Below are positions 35,451-43,805 of a stretch of DNA of 64,000 nt, piece by piece. Source of the DNA: Motiliproteus sp965230735 (GTDB taxonomy: Bacteria; Pseudomonadota; Gammaproteobacteria; Pseudomonadales; Balneatricaceae). Each line of letters begins with the position of its first letter. The stretch's first letter is position 1. The stretch is from NCBI RefSeq assembly GCF_965230735.1, contig NZ_OZ246016.1, positions 1,364,001-1,428,000 of the forward strand, written 5' to 3'. A program made the position numbers and the translations under genes. The notes under the pieces were generated by a model. That model made no database searches. It was given only the letters and a program-made list of their open reading frames with translations, and had not been told where the DNA came from.

Positions 35451-35608
35451 CGCCCGCTCCCTGTCGAACCTATCGCGTGGTTATTTTGTGAGCGGCGATT
35501 CTAGCAACGGACGAAGCCGTTTAGGGGGACGCTCGAGGGTTAAATCGAGCGCAATTGTTGCAGGTCAAATCCAGCCGGGAGTCCCTCCCCGGTCAGAGCC
35601 GGGGGCGC

Positions 35609-36247
35609 TCAGCCCTGTGCCTTGGCGATAAACTCGGCCAGGGTGAGGCCGAGCTTCTGGTGCTCGGATTGGTCGAGGTGAATGCCGTCGATCGGGCTGG
35701 CATGAATCAGCGGGTTGCTGTCGAAAAACAGGCAGTCCTGTTCCTGCGCCAGCTTTTGCAGCTGCTGATTGAAGCCACGACTGCGCTCGGCGGCGCCGAC
35801 GAATTTGTCCGCCATCGCGCCCTTGGGCTGCCTGATCACCGGTGGGGCCACCAGCAGGATTGGCGGCACCGGCATCCCCGGTTCGATCGGGGCCTGGCGG
35901 ATCGTGTTGATCAGCTTGGCGTTGCCCTGGACCGACATCACCGCATCGAGGCTGTGGGTGCTCTGGAAATCGTTGTTGCCCAGCATCAGAATCACCAGGC
36001 TCAACGGCGAGTGCATCTCGATCACCTGAGCCAGCCCGTCGGAGCCGTCACGGCCGGGTTTGAACGGATCGTCCCAGGCGGTGCGGCGACCGTTGAGGCA
36101 GTTTTCGATAACCCGAACCGAGCGACCCTGGCTTATCAGGCTCTGCTCCAGCACGCCGGGCCAGCGCTGTTCAAACGCGAGTCGGCCACGGGTGCCGGGG
36201 ATGATGCCCCAGGACAGGCTGTCGGAATAAACCAGAATCTGTTCCAT
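35609..36247 (-). CDS. SGNH/GDSL hydrolase, arylesterase-like
   Basis: 212 residues, no signal peptide. Block I YSDSLSWG with the Ser at residue 10, GNND (block III) and DGIHLDQSEH (block V, catalytic Asp and His). The motif NGRRTAWDDPFKPGRDG is typical of the subgroup with the Mycobacterium smegmatis acyltransferase/arylesterase. Hydrolyses or transfers short acyl esters; natural substrate unknown. Confidence 0.85.
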   Translation of the reverse strand: MEQILVYSDSLSWGIIPGTRGRLAFEQRWPGVLEQSLISQGRSVRVIENCLNGRRTAWDDPFKPGRDGSDGLAQVIEMHSPLSLVILMLGNNDFQSTHSLDAVMSVQGNAKLINTIRQAPIEPGMPVPPILLVAPPVIRQPKGAMADKFVGAAERSRGFNQQLQKLAQEQDCLFFDSNPLIHASPIDGIHLDQSEHQKLGLTLAEFIAKAQG

Positions 36248-36290
36248 CGAGTCGTCTCCTTGTTTATCGGGCCCCAGCGGCGGTCAACGG

Positions 36291-37835
36291 CTATTTGAAC
36301 AACAGCGGGTAGTCGATCTGCTGCAGATAATCGGCTTCCTGTTCCAGGTTGGTTCGGGTCAGCGGGTGCTCATCGAGCCAGCCTTCCGGGAACTTCAGCT
36401 TCATCCGGTCTTCGCGGAATTTAAGTTTAAACGAGGGTACCTGTTCCGGCAGGCGGGTCTGATTCAGCAGCACCGCCAGACGCAGGATGGTGCACAGGGC
36501 CAGCAGCACCTGGCGGCGCATCGGCCGGAAGCGCTCCAGCTCCAGCAGCGGCAGTTTGCGCCGGTGTCCGCGTACCAGCAGCGCCAGTTGCAGTTGTTCG
36601 CGCTGGCTGAACCCCATCAGGTCGGAGTGCTCGATCAGGTAGGCGCCATGTTTCTGAAACTGGCTGTGGGAGATCGCCAGCCCGGCTTCGTGCAGACGTG
36701 CAGCCCAGCTGATCAGGCTGCGGTAGCGATCGGTATCGAACGGGGTCTGAGCCAGGCATTGCAGGGCGGTCTGCTCCACCGCGGCGGCATGGTCGCCGTC
36801 GATATGGTAGCGCTGCATCATCGCGCTGATGGTGCGTTCGCGCACATCTTCGTGGCGGCGGCGACCGACCAGATCGTACAGCAGGCCTTCCCGCAGGGCG
36901 CCGTCGGAGTAGCGCAGCTCGCTGATCTTCAAGGCTTCGAAGATCGCGATCAGGATCGCCAGACCACCGGGCAGCACCCGGGCGCGCTGTGGTTTCAGCT
37001 GCTCGAACTCGATCGCATCGACGGTTTTAAAATCCTGCAGCATCTCTTGCAGCTTCTTCAGCTTCAGCAGGGTCAGATGCTGCGGGCCGGTGGGATCGAA
37101 CTGGCACAATCGCAGCAGCGCCTTGGCGGTGCCGGAGGAGGCGACCGCATCCTGCCAGCCGAGCTTGCGGTAGCGCTTGCGCAGCGTCAGCAGCTCCAGG
37201 TGGGCGGCGTGGATGGCGCGCTTGAAATTCTTGTTGCTGAGCTTGCCGTTGGCGAAATAACGACGGGTGTAGGAGACGCAGCCCATGTGCAGGCTCTCCA
37301 GCTCCACCGGTGAGAAGCGCTGACCGATAATCATCTCGGTGCTGCCGCCACCGATGTCGATCACCAGTCGGCGCTCGTCGTCATCGGCCAGCGAATGAGC
37401 CACGCCCAGATAGACCAGACGGGCCTCTTCACGACCGGAGATCACCTCTACCGGGCAGTCGAACAACTGCTCGGCCTGCTCGATAAAGTCCATCCGGTTG
37501 CGGGCGGCCCGCAGGGTATTGGTGCCGACCACACGGATCTGTTCGCGGGGGATACCGGCGACCCGCTGGGCAAAACGTTCCAGGCAGGCGATGCCGCGCT
37601 GTTGTGCCTCTTCGCTGAGCTGGCGGTCGCCGTCCAGGCCGGCGGCCAACTGGACCTTCTCACCCAGCCGGTCGATCGGCTGCAGCTCATCCTGAACCTG
37701 TCGCGCCACGATCAGGTGGAAGCTGTTGGAGCCCAGGTCGATGGCGGCGTATTGGGTCGAGAGCTGATCCTGATCCTGTTCGGGATGCAGGTTGTCGGTG
37801 TCGCCGTTACTGCGTGAAAAGGACGGGTCGGTCAT
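36291..37835 (-). CDS. ppx: Exopolyphosphatase Ppx
   Basis: 514 residues: an actin-like Ppx/GppA fold (about 28-330) and a C-terminal HD-like helical domain. AAIDLGSNSFHLIVAR, VVGTNTLRAARN, EVISGREEARLVYLGV and VIDIGGGSTEMIIG are the family motifs. Removes terminal phosphates from polyphosphate, opposite to Ppk. The N-terminal 27 residues are a variable acidic extension. It is divergent from plcP and shares the intergenic region that holds the PHO array. Confidence 0.93.
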   Translation of the reverse strand: MTDPSFSRSNGDTDNLHPEQDQDQLSTQYAAIDLGSNSFHLIVARQVQDELQPIDRLGEKVQLAAGLDGDRQLSEEAQQRGIACLERFAQRVAGIPREQIRVVGTNTLRAARNRMDFIEQAEQLFDCPVEVISGREEARLVYLGVAHSLADDDERRLVIDIGGGSTEMIIGQRFSPVELESLHMGCVSYTRRYFANGKLSNKNFKRAIHAAHLELLTLRKRYRKLGWQDAVASSGTAKALLRLCQFDPTGPQHLTLLKLKKLQEMLQDFKTVDAIEFEQLKPQRARVLPGGLAILIAIFEALKISELRYSDGALREGLLYDLVGRRRHEDVRERTISAMMQRYHIDGDHAAAVEQTALQCLAQTPFDTDRYRSLISWAARLHEAGLAISHSQFQKHGAYLIEHSDLMGFSQREQLQLALLVRGHRRKLPLLELERFRPMRRQVLLALCTILRLAVLLNQTRLPEQVPSFKLKFREDRMKLKFPEGWLDEHPLTRTNLEQEADYLQQIDYPLLFK

Positions 37836-37967
37836 AGGCTAAGGCTGTCGCTGCGATTGGATTAAGGCCGCTATCGGACACAAATTCGGGCCAGTGTATC
37901 AAAAGCCGTCAGCCAGTTGGCATGCAAAGTGGCAGCTAAAGCCTTAGCCGATGCTGCTCTCCGGCGG

Positions 37968-38023
37968 CTGTCATCAAGTTGTCACGGCGGAGTCATCCCG
38001 GCGACACAAGCGCGCCTTAGGCT
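37968..38023 (+). promoter_or_regulatory. Four-unit PHO array and -10 of plcP-agt
   Basis: Half-sites at exact 11-base steps: CTGTCAT (37968), TTGTCAC (37979), GAGTCAT (37990), GCGACAC (38001). After a 10-base gap comes TAGGCT (38018-38023) as -10, in the context TTAGGCTGACC. The first two units, CTGTCATCAAGTTGTCAC, differ from the E. coli phoA PHO box at one position. Predicted start near 38030. Confidence 0.85.
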
Positions 38024-38031
38024 GACCAGCC

Positions 38032-38886
38032 ATGCAGAATCCGATTATGTCATCGTTGGTGGACGCCTCATCATTGGCGGAAAACGCCGAGCCGAGCGAA
38101 CCGTCCACCCACCGCGCCGCCACCCACTACCGCACCATCTGGATCTCCGATACCCACCTGGGTACCAAGGGTTGTCAGGCGGAGAAGCTGGCGCGCTTCC
38201 TGAAAAAGAACAGCTGCGATCAACTCTATCTGGTCGGCGATATCATCGACGGCTGGCGGATGCGCAAGGGCGGCTACTGGCCCCAATCCCATACCAACGT
38301 GATCCGCCGCATTCTGACCCTGGCCAAGCGAGGCACCCGAGTCACCTACGTGATCGGCAACCATGACGAGTTTCTGCGTCGTTACGACGAAGAGAGCTTC
38401 GGTAATATCGCCCTGACCAACGAGGCGATCCACCAGACCGCCGATGGCCGCGAGCTGCTGGTGATCCACGGCGATCAATTCGACACCGTGGTGCGCTGTC
38501 ACAAATGGGTGGCCCACCTGGGCGATGTGGCCTACGAAAGCCTGCTGGTGGTGAATCGCTGGTACAACCAGCTGCGGCGGTTGCTGGGTTACGAGTACTG
38601 GTCGCTGTCGGCGTTTTTGAAGCACAAGGTCAAGCGGGCGGTCAGTTACATCACCGATTACGAAGAGATTCTGGCCCATGAATGCCGTCGGCGCGGGCTG
38701 CACGGAGTCGTCTGCGGCCATATTCACCACCCGGAAATGCGCACCATCGACGAGATCGAGTACCTCAACTGCGGTGACTGGGTGGAGTCCTGTTCGGCCC
38801 TGGTCGAGCTGGACGACGGGCAGATACAACTGATCGACTGGCAATCCATAGAACGGAGTTCAAAAGCATGGCGCAAGGCGGGATGA
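38032..38886 (+). CDS. plcP: PlcP-type phospholipase C (metallophosphoesterase) for lipid remodelling
   Basis: 284 residues (279 from the ATG at 38047; predicted transcript start near 38030 leaves almost no leader). Calcineurin-type metal motifs: ISDTHLGTKG, LVGDIIDGW, GNHDEF, VIHGDQFD, CGHIHHPEM. Related to LpxH, but this group next to a glycosyltransferase is the PlcP of marine bacteria, which frees diacylglycerol from phospholipids in phosphate starvation. Overlaps agt by 19 bases. The PHO array upstream fits this role strongly. Confidence 0.88.
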   Translation: MQNPIMSSLVDASSLAENAEPSEPSTHRAATHYRTIWISDTHLGTKGCQAEKLARFLKKNSCDQLYLVGDIIDGWRMRKGGYWPQSHTNVIRRILTLAKRGTRVTYVIGNHDEFLRRYDEESFGNIALTNEAIHQTADGRELLVIHGDQFDTVVRCHKWVAHLGDVAYESLLVVNRWYNQLRRLLGYEYWSLSAFLKHKVKRAVSYITDYEEILAHECRRRGLHGVVCGHIHHPEMRTIDEIEYLNCGDWVESCSALVELDDGQIQLIDWQSIERSSKAWRKAG

Positions 38887-39920
38887 AGACGCTACTGATC
38901 ATTACCGACGCCTGGTATCCCCAGACCAACGGGGTGGTGACGACGCTGAATCGGATTATGGAACTGCTGGAACCCAGCGGTATCCGCACCGAAGTGATCC
39001 ATCCCGGTCTGTTTAAAACCCTGCCGACGCCGGGCTATGCCGAAATCCGGATGGCCTGGAATCCGTGGAAGTTTGGTCGCTTGTACCGGGAGATCGATCC
39101 GGACTACGTCCATATCGCCACCGAAGGGACCATCGGCTGTTGGGGCCGTCGCTGGCTGCTGAAGCGCAAGATTCCGTTCACCACCTCGCTGCACACCCGC
39201 TTTCCGGAATATATCAACGAGCGTCTGCCGATCGTGCCGGTCAGCTGGGGGTACCGCTTCCTGCGCTGGTTCCATCGTCCGGCCCGCACCACCCTGGTTA
39301 CGACCCAGAGCTGCATGGAGGACCTGGCCGACAAGGGCTTCAGCAATATGCGGGTCTGGGGCCGTGGCGTCGATGTGGAGGCCTTTGCGCCGCTGCAGGA
39401 TCGCGAGCACCCCTACCATGACCCGTTGCTGCTCTATGTCGGCCGGGTGGCTGTGGAGAAAAATCTACGCGCGTTTCTGGACCTGCAGCTGTTCGGCAAG
39501 AAAGTGGTGGTCGGCGATGGCCCGTCGATGAAGGAGCTGCAGCGCGAATACCCCGACGTGGTCTTTACCGGCTTCCGCTACGGCAAGGAGCTGGCCGACG
39601 AGTACGGTCGCGCCGATGTGTTCGTGTTCCCGTCGCTGACCGACACCTTCGGCCTGGTGATGCTCGAAGCCATGGCCTGCGGTACACCGGTGGCGGCCTA
39701 TCCGGTCTGTGGCCCGATCGATGTGGTCGAAGAGGGGGTTAACGGCGCCTTGGATGACGATCTGGAGCTGGCGGTCAAACGGGCCCTGAAGGTGCCGCGG
39801 CAACAGTGCCGCGAGTACGCCGAGAACCACAGCTGGCAGCGCTGCGCCGAGATCTTTGCCGAGACCCTGGTGCCGGTCGATGCCGGCCGATCGATGGCGA
39901 CGGCGGTGCTGCCGGACTGA
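38868..39920 (+). CDS. agt: Agt-type diacylglycerol glycosyltransferase (GT4)
   Basis: 350 residues, GT-B fold. N-terminal TDAWYPQTNGVVTTLNR, donor-site motifs YVGRVAVEKN and SLTDTFGLVMLEAMACGTPV with the E-x7-E pattern. Partner of PlcP: in Phaeobacter and other marine bacteria such an enzyme puts glucose or glucuronate on diacylglycerol to give phosphorus-free glycolipid. The sugar cannot be told from sequence. Translationally coupled with plcP. Confidence 0.86.
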   Translation: MAQGGMKTLLIITDAWYPQTNGVVTTLNRIMELLEPSGIRTEVIHPGLFKTLPTPGYAEIRMAWNPWKFGRLYREIDPDYVHIATEGTIGCWGRRWLLKRKIPFTTSLHTRFPEYINERLPIVPVSWGYRFLRWFHRPARTTLVTTQSCMEDLADKGFSNMRVWGRGVDVEAFAPLQDREHPYHDPLLLYVGRVAVEKNLRAFLDLQLFGKKVVVGDGPSMKELQREYPDVVFTGFRYGKELADEYGRADVFVFPSLTDTFGLVMLEAMACGTPVAAYPVCGPIDVVEEGVNGALDDDLELAVKRALKVPRQQCREYAENHSWQRCAEIFAETLVPVDAGRSMATAVLPD

Positions 39921-40036
39921 GCTCGACCATTTCGCTCCCGATCCCGTTGGACTATGCTGCCGCAGTAAGGCAGGCATTAAGGACGATAGTCGGGTCTGCC
40001 CGGATTGTGATTGTCTGAGCCAGGGAGCAGCAACCA

Positions 40037-40459
40037 TTGAACCTTCGAGACGCAATTTCGTCCCTTTTACGACCGGCAGTGATGTTCGGTGCGGTACTGG
40101 TTTCCACCGCCCAGGCGGAAGCGCCGCAAACCTTCGTCAAGCAGCTGACGCTGGGTGATGGACGTGTGGTGGTGATCAGTGAAGGCCCGGGGGAGCCGCG
40201 CAGTCTCGGCTCCTTCAGCGTGCGCCTCTACAGCGGTGCCAGTCCGCAGTTTCCGTTGGATGATTTTGTCGGCGGTCAGATCTATCCCCGCGACGGCACG
40301 ATCGAATCGGTCAGGCTGGTTGATGAGTTGCCCTATCTGCTGCAGGTCGAAATTCGCAGCGCCGGCAGTGGCGGCTATCGCAACGACTGGCAGTGCGGCT
40401 TCGTCGATAACCGGGTGTTCTGCCAGCCGCTTCCCAGCGCTGCCGTTGAAACGGACTAG
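40037..40459 (+). CDS. Small secreted protein, perhaps PliI-like lysozyme inhibitor
   Basis: 140 residues from a TTG start with GGGAG nine bases upstream; this start gives a complete signal peptide (SLLRPAVMFGAVLVSTAQA, cleavage near residue 28), which the ATG at 40082 would destroy. The mature part has GSFSVRLYSG, DDFVGGQIYPRDG and SAGSGGYRNDW, resembling periplasmic inhibitors of I-type lysozyme as remembered; no search was possible. Last four bases overlap the convergent SGNH gene. Confidence 0.6.
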   Translation: MNLRDAISSLLRPAVMFGAVLVSTAQAEAPQTFVKQLTLGDGRVVVISEGPGEPRSLGSFSVRLYSGASPQFPLDDFVGGQIYPRDGTIESVRLVDELPYLLQVEIRSAGSGGYRNDWQCGFVDNRVFCQPLPSAAVETD

Positions 40460-41133
40460 AGCGCCCCTTCGTCCTGCAGCAGGGCAAAGATCGACTGCGC
40501 CAGCTGCCGATAACCTTCGCGGTTGAGGTGGATCGGATCCGATTTCAGCGACGGGCTGCGCAGCAGGTCCGCAATCACCTCGCCATCGAACACCAGTTGA
40601 TACTCCTCGGCCAGCTCTGAATAGAACGGCGCCGAATCGGAGAACAGTGATTTCTGCGGCACCCCGATCAGCACCGTCGGGATTCCCCGATTATCGGCCA
40701 GCTGGATCATCGCTTTCAGGTTGGCCTTGGTCTGGGCCGCGGGATGGTTGCGCAGAATATCGTTGCCGCCTTCGATCAGAATCAACAGATCGGGATGGGT
40801 CTGATCCAGCAGTTGCGGCAACCGCGCCAGCCCCCGGTCGGTGGTCTCTCCGGAGACACCGGCATTGATCACGCTGACACCGCTCAACTGCTCCAATACT
40901 TTGGGATAGCTGTTGGCCGAATGGGTGCCGACTCCCACCGTCAGGCTGTCACCAAAGGCCAGAATCGTGGCGTCAGCGGGCAGCGGCTCCAGCTTGGATT
41001 CACCGCAGCCGCTAAGCAGCAGCGCCAGCAGCAGGCCCAGCATTCTTAGGGGCAACAGGCCCAGCACTTTCAGTGGCTGCAGGGGCAGCAGTCGCAGGGT
41101 CAGCAACTGAGGATGAAAGCGGGATAGCATCAT
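40456..41133 (-). CDS. SGNH-hydrolase lipoprotein, TesA/arylesterase type
   Basis: 225 residues as written. Lipobox LLLSGC near residue 43 predicts a lipoprotein; the Leu-rich stretch before it suggests a start at the ATG at 41043 instead. Catalytic blocks: FGDSLTVGVGT (Ser), GVSGETT, EGGNDIL and DPIHLNREGY (Asp, His). Similar to the multifunctional esterase TesA, but membrane-tethered. Second SGNH enzyme in 5 kb. Confidence 0.85.
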   Translation of the reverse strand: MMLSRFHPQLLTLRLLPLQPLKVLGLLPLRMLGLLLALLLSGCGESKLEPLPADATILAFGDSLTVGVGTHSANSYPKVLEQLSGVSVINAGVSGETTDRGLARLPQLLDQTHPDLLILIEGGNDILRNHPAAQTKANLKAMIQLADNRGIPTVLIGVPQKSLFSDSAPFYSELAEEYQLVFDGEVIADLLRSPSLKSDPIHLNREGYRQLAQSIFALLQDEGAL

Positions 41134-41179
41134 GGGATGTCAGCCGCGGTTGCACGGGATTGGTCGTTCATCGGGGGCA

Positions 41180-41806
41180 TTAGCGTTCCACCATGGCCAG
41201 TTTCACACCCATTGCCACAAACACCCCAGTGAAGCTTCGTTGAATCCACTGAACCAGCGTTGGCGATGCGGATAAGTAGTGGCGGACAAAATCAGAAAAC
41301 AAACCGTAGACGATGAAAACCGCTAAGGTCATGCCCATAAAGATGGCGCTGAGCAACAACATGCTTAACACAGCGGAGCCGGCCTCGGGTGGGACAAACT
41401 GAGGGATGAACGCCAGAAAGAAGATGGATAGCTTCGGATTCAATATGTTGATGAGGAAGGCTCTGACAAAGATCCTGCTCGCCCCGGTGGCTTTCGGGGC
41501 ATTGTCCAGGGCAATCACACCGGATTCCTTCCACATGGCCCAGGCAAGGTAGGCTAGGTAAGCCACACCCATATACCTAAGGACTTCAAAGGCAACGCTG
41601 CTGGCATGAAGGATTGCGGCAAGTCCAAAAATACTGGCCACCAGATGCGGAATAATTCCAGCAGTACAACCCAGGGCCGCAAAAATACTGGCCCGTTTTC
41701 CCATCGTCAGCCCTGTCGATACGGTAAAGAGAACCCCCGTACCCGGCAGTAAAACCACAACCAGAGAAGTGACTAAGAACTCAAAACTCACTATATCGAT
41801 GTCCAT
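41180..41806 (-). CDS. LysE/RhtB-family amino-acid exporter
   Basis: 208 residues, six helices, with the family motif VLLPGTGVLFTVSTGLTMGKRAS near residue 18 (usual PGP replaced by PGT) and NPKLSIFFLAFIPQF. Lower G+C by eye than the genes to its left. It begins 21 bases after the attC site of the ankyrin cassette but has no attC of its own, so it is more likely the gene beside which the cassettes went in than a third cassette. Confidence 0.85.
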   Translation of the reverse strand: MDIDIVSFEFLVTSLVVVLLPGTGVLFTVSTGLTMGKRASIFAALGCTAGIIPHLVASIFGLAAILHASSVAFEVLRYMGVAYLAYLAWAMWKESGVIALDNAPKATGASRIFVRAFLINILNPKLSIFFLAFIPQFVPPEAGSAVLSMLLLSAIFMGMTLAVFIVYGLFSDFVRHYLSASPTLVQWIQRSFTGVFVAMGVKLAMVER

Positions 41807-41826
41807 CTAGCAGGGATGGTTATAAG

Positions 41827-41907
41827 CCATAACGCCCGGCTCATCGGCGAGCGAAGCGAGCCCGGTGGAGGCCGCAGGCCGGAACGTAATGCAGCCGCTT
41901 GTTAAGT
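41827..41907 (-). repeat. Integron attC site of the ankyrin cassette
   Basis: 81 bases, read on the minus strand: R'' ACTTAAC (41901-41907) and R' GTTATGG (41827-41833), with an imperfect palindrome between them (AAGCGGCT at one end, AGCCGGGCG at the other, GC-rich centre with GCTCGCTTCGCTCGC). R'' is the exact complement of GTTAAGT, the joint at the 5' end of the same cassette. Confidence 0.82.
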
Positions 41908-41910
41908 GAT

Positions 41911-42960
41911 TCACCGATCATAACTGGGTTCACTCAGTTCAATAGGGCGAGTGTTTTTTGAAACCCATTTGACAGCAAATTTTTGAAGCTGTCTCGTTTC
42001 ATCCATTAAAACATCAATATCAGATACCAGCCCTTTTAGAGTTAATATCTCGTCGTTTTCTAGTGAATTATGAGATGCAATATGCTTGATGTAAGCATTA
42101 CACATTTGACGATAGGCTCTATCCCAGTTTCCACCTCCATTTCTTAATAGTTCATCAGCAATACGACCAGCTATACGGATTACTTCACCTTGTACAGTCA
42201 AGGCAGGCCCTTCAGATGGAATTAGATAATCCCACAGATTACTGTAGTTCTGTTCCCAAGTGTCTCCGACAAGCTCAATAGAAGATTTTCCATCATGAAC
42301 TACGCGGCGTTGTACTGGGCTAACGTGATATAAGGAATATAACTTCGTTAAGGCATTGCCGTATTCGTCAATGTGATCTTTGTTGAAGTTATCCCTATGG
42401 AACTCGAATCTTTCTCCGATCTCGATAACAAATTCTCTCATCTTGGGCGTCATTTCCACACCATATTTAATGAATACTTCTGTCAAATCACACATTTGAG
42501 GAATAGCTATGTTGGAGCAACGCTGCAAACCATATTCGAGAGGGCTTAACCCAGAAGAATTCACGGCCTTAATATCGGAACCTGCTTGAAGAAGAATTTC
42601 GGCATTAGCCGCTTTGTGATAACCAGCTGCACTATGCAGAGGAGTATTACCGCTTGTATTCTTTATATTTACATCTGCACCAAGCTTGATAAGAACATCC
42701 ATTTTTGGATTCCAAGAACTCGCTCTTAGGTGGAGTGGTGTATCACCATAAGTATTAGTGAAGTGTATATCAGCCCCATTACATATAAGCCATTCCGATA
42801 GCTCATCCGGGCAATCATTGAAGCCAAGTGCTGATTGTTTTCCATATCCACCATATGCGTCGATATCACACTTTTCGAAGATAGCTTTAAGTGAAGAAAT
42901 ATCTTCTGATTTTATGCTTTCATCGAAATCTTTAGGCAGTGTTTTTCTCTTCCTTGGCAT
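41911..42960 (-). CDS. Ankyrin-repeat protein in an integron cassette
   Basis: 349 residues. Ankyrin repeats at about 60-165 (NTYGDTPLHLRASS, NTSGNTPLHSAAGYHKAANAEILLQAGSD, NSSGLSPLEYGLQ in part) followed by a 180-residue helical domain not recognised. No signal peptide. A+T rich with codon use unlike the flanking genes. Starts 41 bases after the cassette boundary and ends four bases before attC, the usual cassette layout. Possibly a defence, immunity or regulatory protein; function unknown. Confidence 0.85.
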   Translation of the reverse strand: MPRKRKTLPKDFDESIKSEDISSLKAIFEKCDIDAYGGYGKQSALGFNDCPDELSEWLICNGADIHFTNTYGDTPLHLRASSWNPKMDVLIKLGADVNIKNTSGNTPLHSAAGYHKAANAEILLQAGSDIKAVNSSGLSPLEYGLQRCSNIAIPQMCDLTEVFIKYGVEMTPKMREFVIEIGERFEFHRDNFNKDHIDEYGNALTKLYSLYHVSPVQRRVVHDGKSSIELVGDTWEQNYSNLWDYLIPSEGPALTVQGEVIRIAGRIADELLRNGGGNWDRAYRQMCNAYIKHIASHNSLENDEILTLKGLVSDIDVLMDETRQLQKFAVKWVSKNTRPIELSEPSYDR

Positions 42961-42995
42961 CCTTATGCTCTCTTTTCGATGGCGGATTCATTTTC

Positions 42996-43073
42996 ACTTA
43001 ACGCCGCCAGCAGGGGACCAAAAACCAGAGCGAAGCGGCGGTTTTTTGTTCCCTCTGGCTGGCCTTGTTAGCT
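42996..43073 (-). repeat. Integron attC site of the Shedu-like cassette
   Basis: 78 bases, read on the minus strand: R'' AGCTAAC (43067-43073) and R' GTTAAGT (42996-43002, perfect GTTRRRY). Between them a long imperfect palindrome: GCCAGCCAGAGGGAAC with GGTCCCCTGCTGGC, and AAAAAACCGCC with GGTTTTT. R'' complements GTTAGCT at the 5' end of the same cassette. The Shedu gene's stop codon lies inside R''. Confidence 0.9.
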
Positions 43074-43709
43074 TTGATTTCTTAACCATGGCTCTGGATC
43101 AGAATACCTTAGTTCCACAAGGTCTTTGATTCTGTCGTAGCTCATGACCTCTATACTGTGACGCGCTTTATACATTGCTTTACGTTTATGGCCCTCTCTC
43201 GATATTTCGTCCCTACGGCCTATAAGAATGTGATAGCTATCTCGTAAATATGAGCTAGGATCGGCCAGGTAATCACCTGACATATTTGAAATGCGCTCTG
43301 AGCGAGAATAACCAAGAATATCCTTTGACTTAGCCCATTTAACTAAATCTGCTCTTATTTGTGCTTTGTGCATTTCAAAATACTCCGCCCAATCATCTAC
43401 TTGCTTGATTGATCCGGCAAACCGCTGGGACGGAGTTCCTGATTTATTAAATACCGGATCATCGACGGGTTCCAGCTCAATAAACATTACCTCCCAAACC
43501 CCAGAGTAAGAATTCAGGATCACATAGTCGGCAATATACTGGCTGCCAAGAGGGAACTCACGGAATATGAATCTACAATGGCCACTCAAACGGCAAAACG
43601 TCCAGTACAGGACTTCAGGGTTTTCTTCGATGAACTTGGAGAATTCCCGCTCTCCTTTTTGAGAGTCGAGGAAGTCTGAAAATTCCTTTGGGTCTATATA
43701 ATTTCCCAT
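43068..43709 (-). CDS. DUF4263 (Shedu-like) nuclease in an integron cassette
   Basis: 213 residues. The DUF4263 core is visible: FIEENPEVLYW, then IADYVIL (Asp) and MFIELEPVDDPVF (E-x-E) followed by GTPSQRFAGSIKQVDDW, matching a PD-(D/E)xK nuclease with the conserved helical Q..DW. Shedu SduA proteins of this family protect against phages; this is a short, stand-alone version. A+T rich. ATG lies 20 bases after the cassette boundary at 43728. No partner gene. Confidence 0.75.
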   Translation of the reverse strand: MGNYIDPKEFSDFLDSQKGEREFSKFIEENPEVLYWTFCRLSGHCRFIFREFPLGSQYIADYVILNSYSGVWEVMFIELEPVDDPVFNKSGTPSQRFAGSIKQVDDWAEYFEMHKAQIRADLVKWAKSKDILGYSRSERISNMSGDYLADPSSYLRDSYHILIGRRDEISREGHKRKAMYKARHSIEVMSYDRIKDLVELRYSDPEPWLRNQS

Positions 43710-43746
43710 TATTTCCTCGTATAGCTAACATTTTAATAGTTGGCCC

Positions 43747-43788
43747 TTGGAAGGTAGCCCTACCTTGCAAGCTTGGGCTACCTTCCAA
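43747..43788. repeat. Perfect 14-base inverted repeat near the cassette boundary
   Basis: TTGGAAGGTAGCCC (43747-43760) and GGGCTACCTTCCAA (43775-43788) around a 14-base spacer, just before the GGAGGG ribosome site of the next plus-strand gene and 18 bases outside the cassette boundary. Could be a hairpin in the leader or an end of a mobile element. Confidence 0.85.
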
Positions 43789-43805
43789 GGAAGGAGGGAG
43801 AAATC

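Noticed and set aside
41140..41180. A third attC after the LysE gene at 41180-41806, making it a cassette
   Set aside because: No GTTATGG/CCATAAC or palindrome of attC size is present after its stop, so the LysE gene is treated as flanking DNA.
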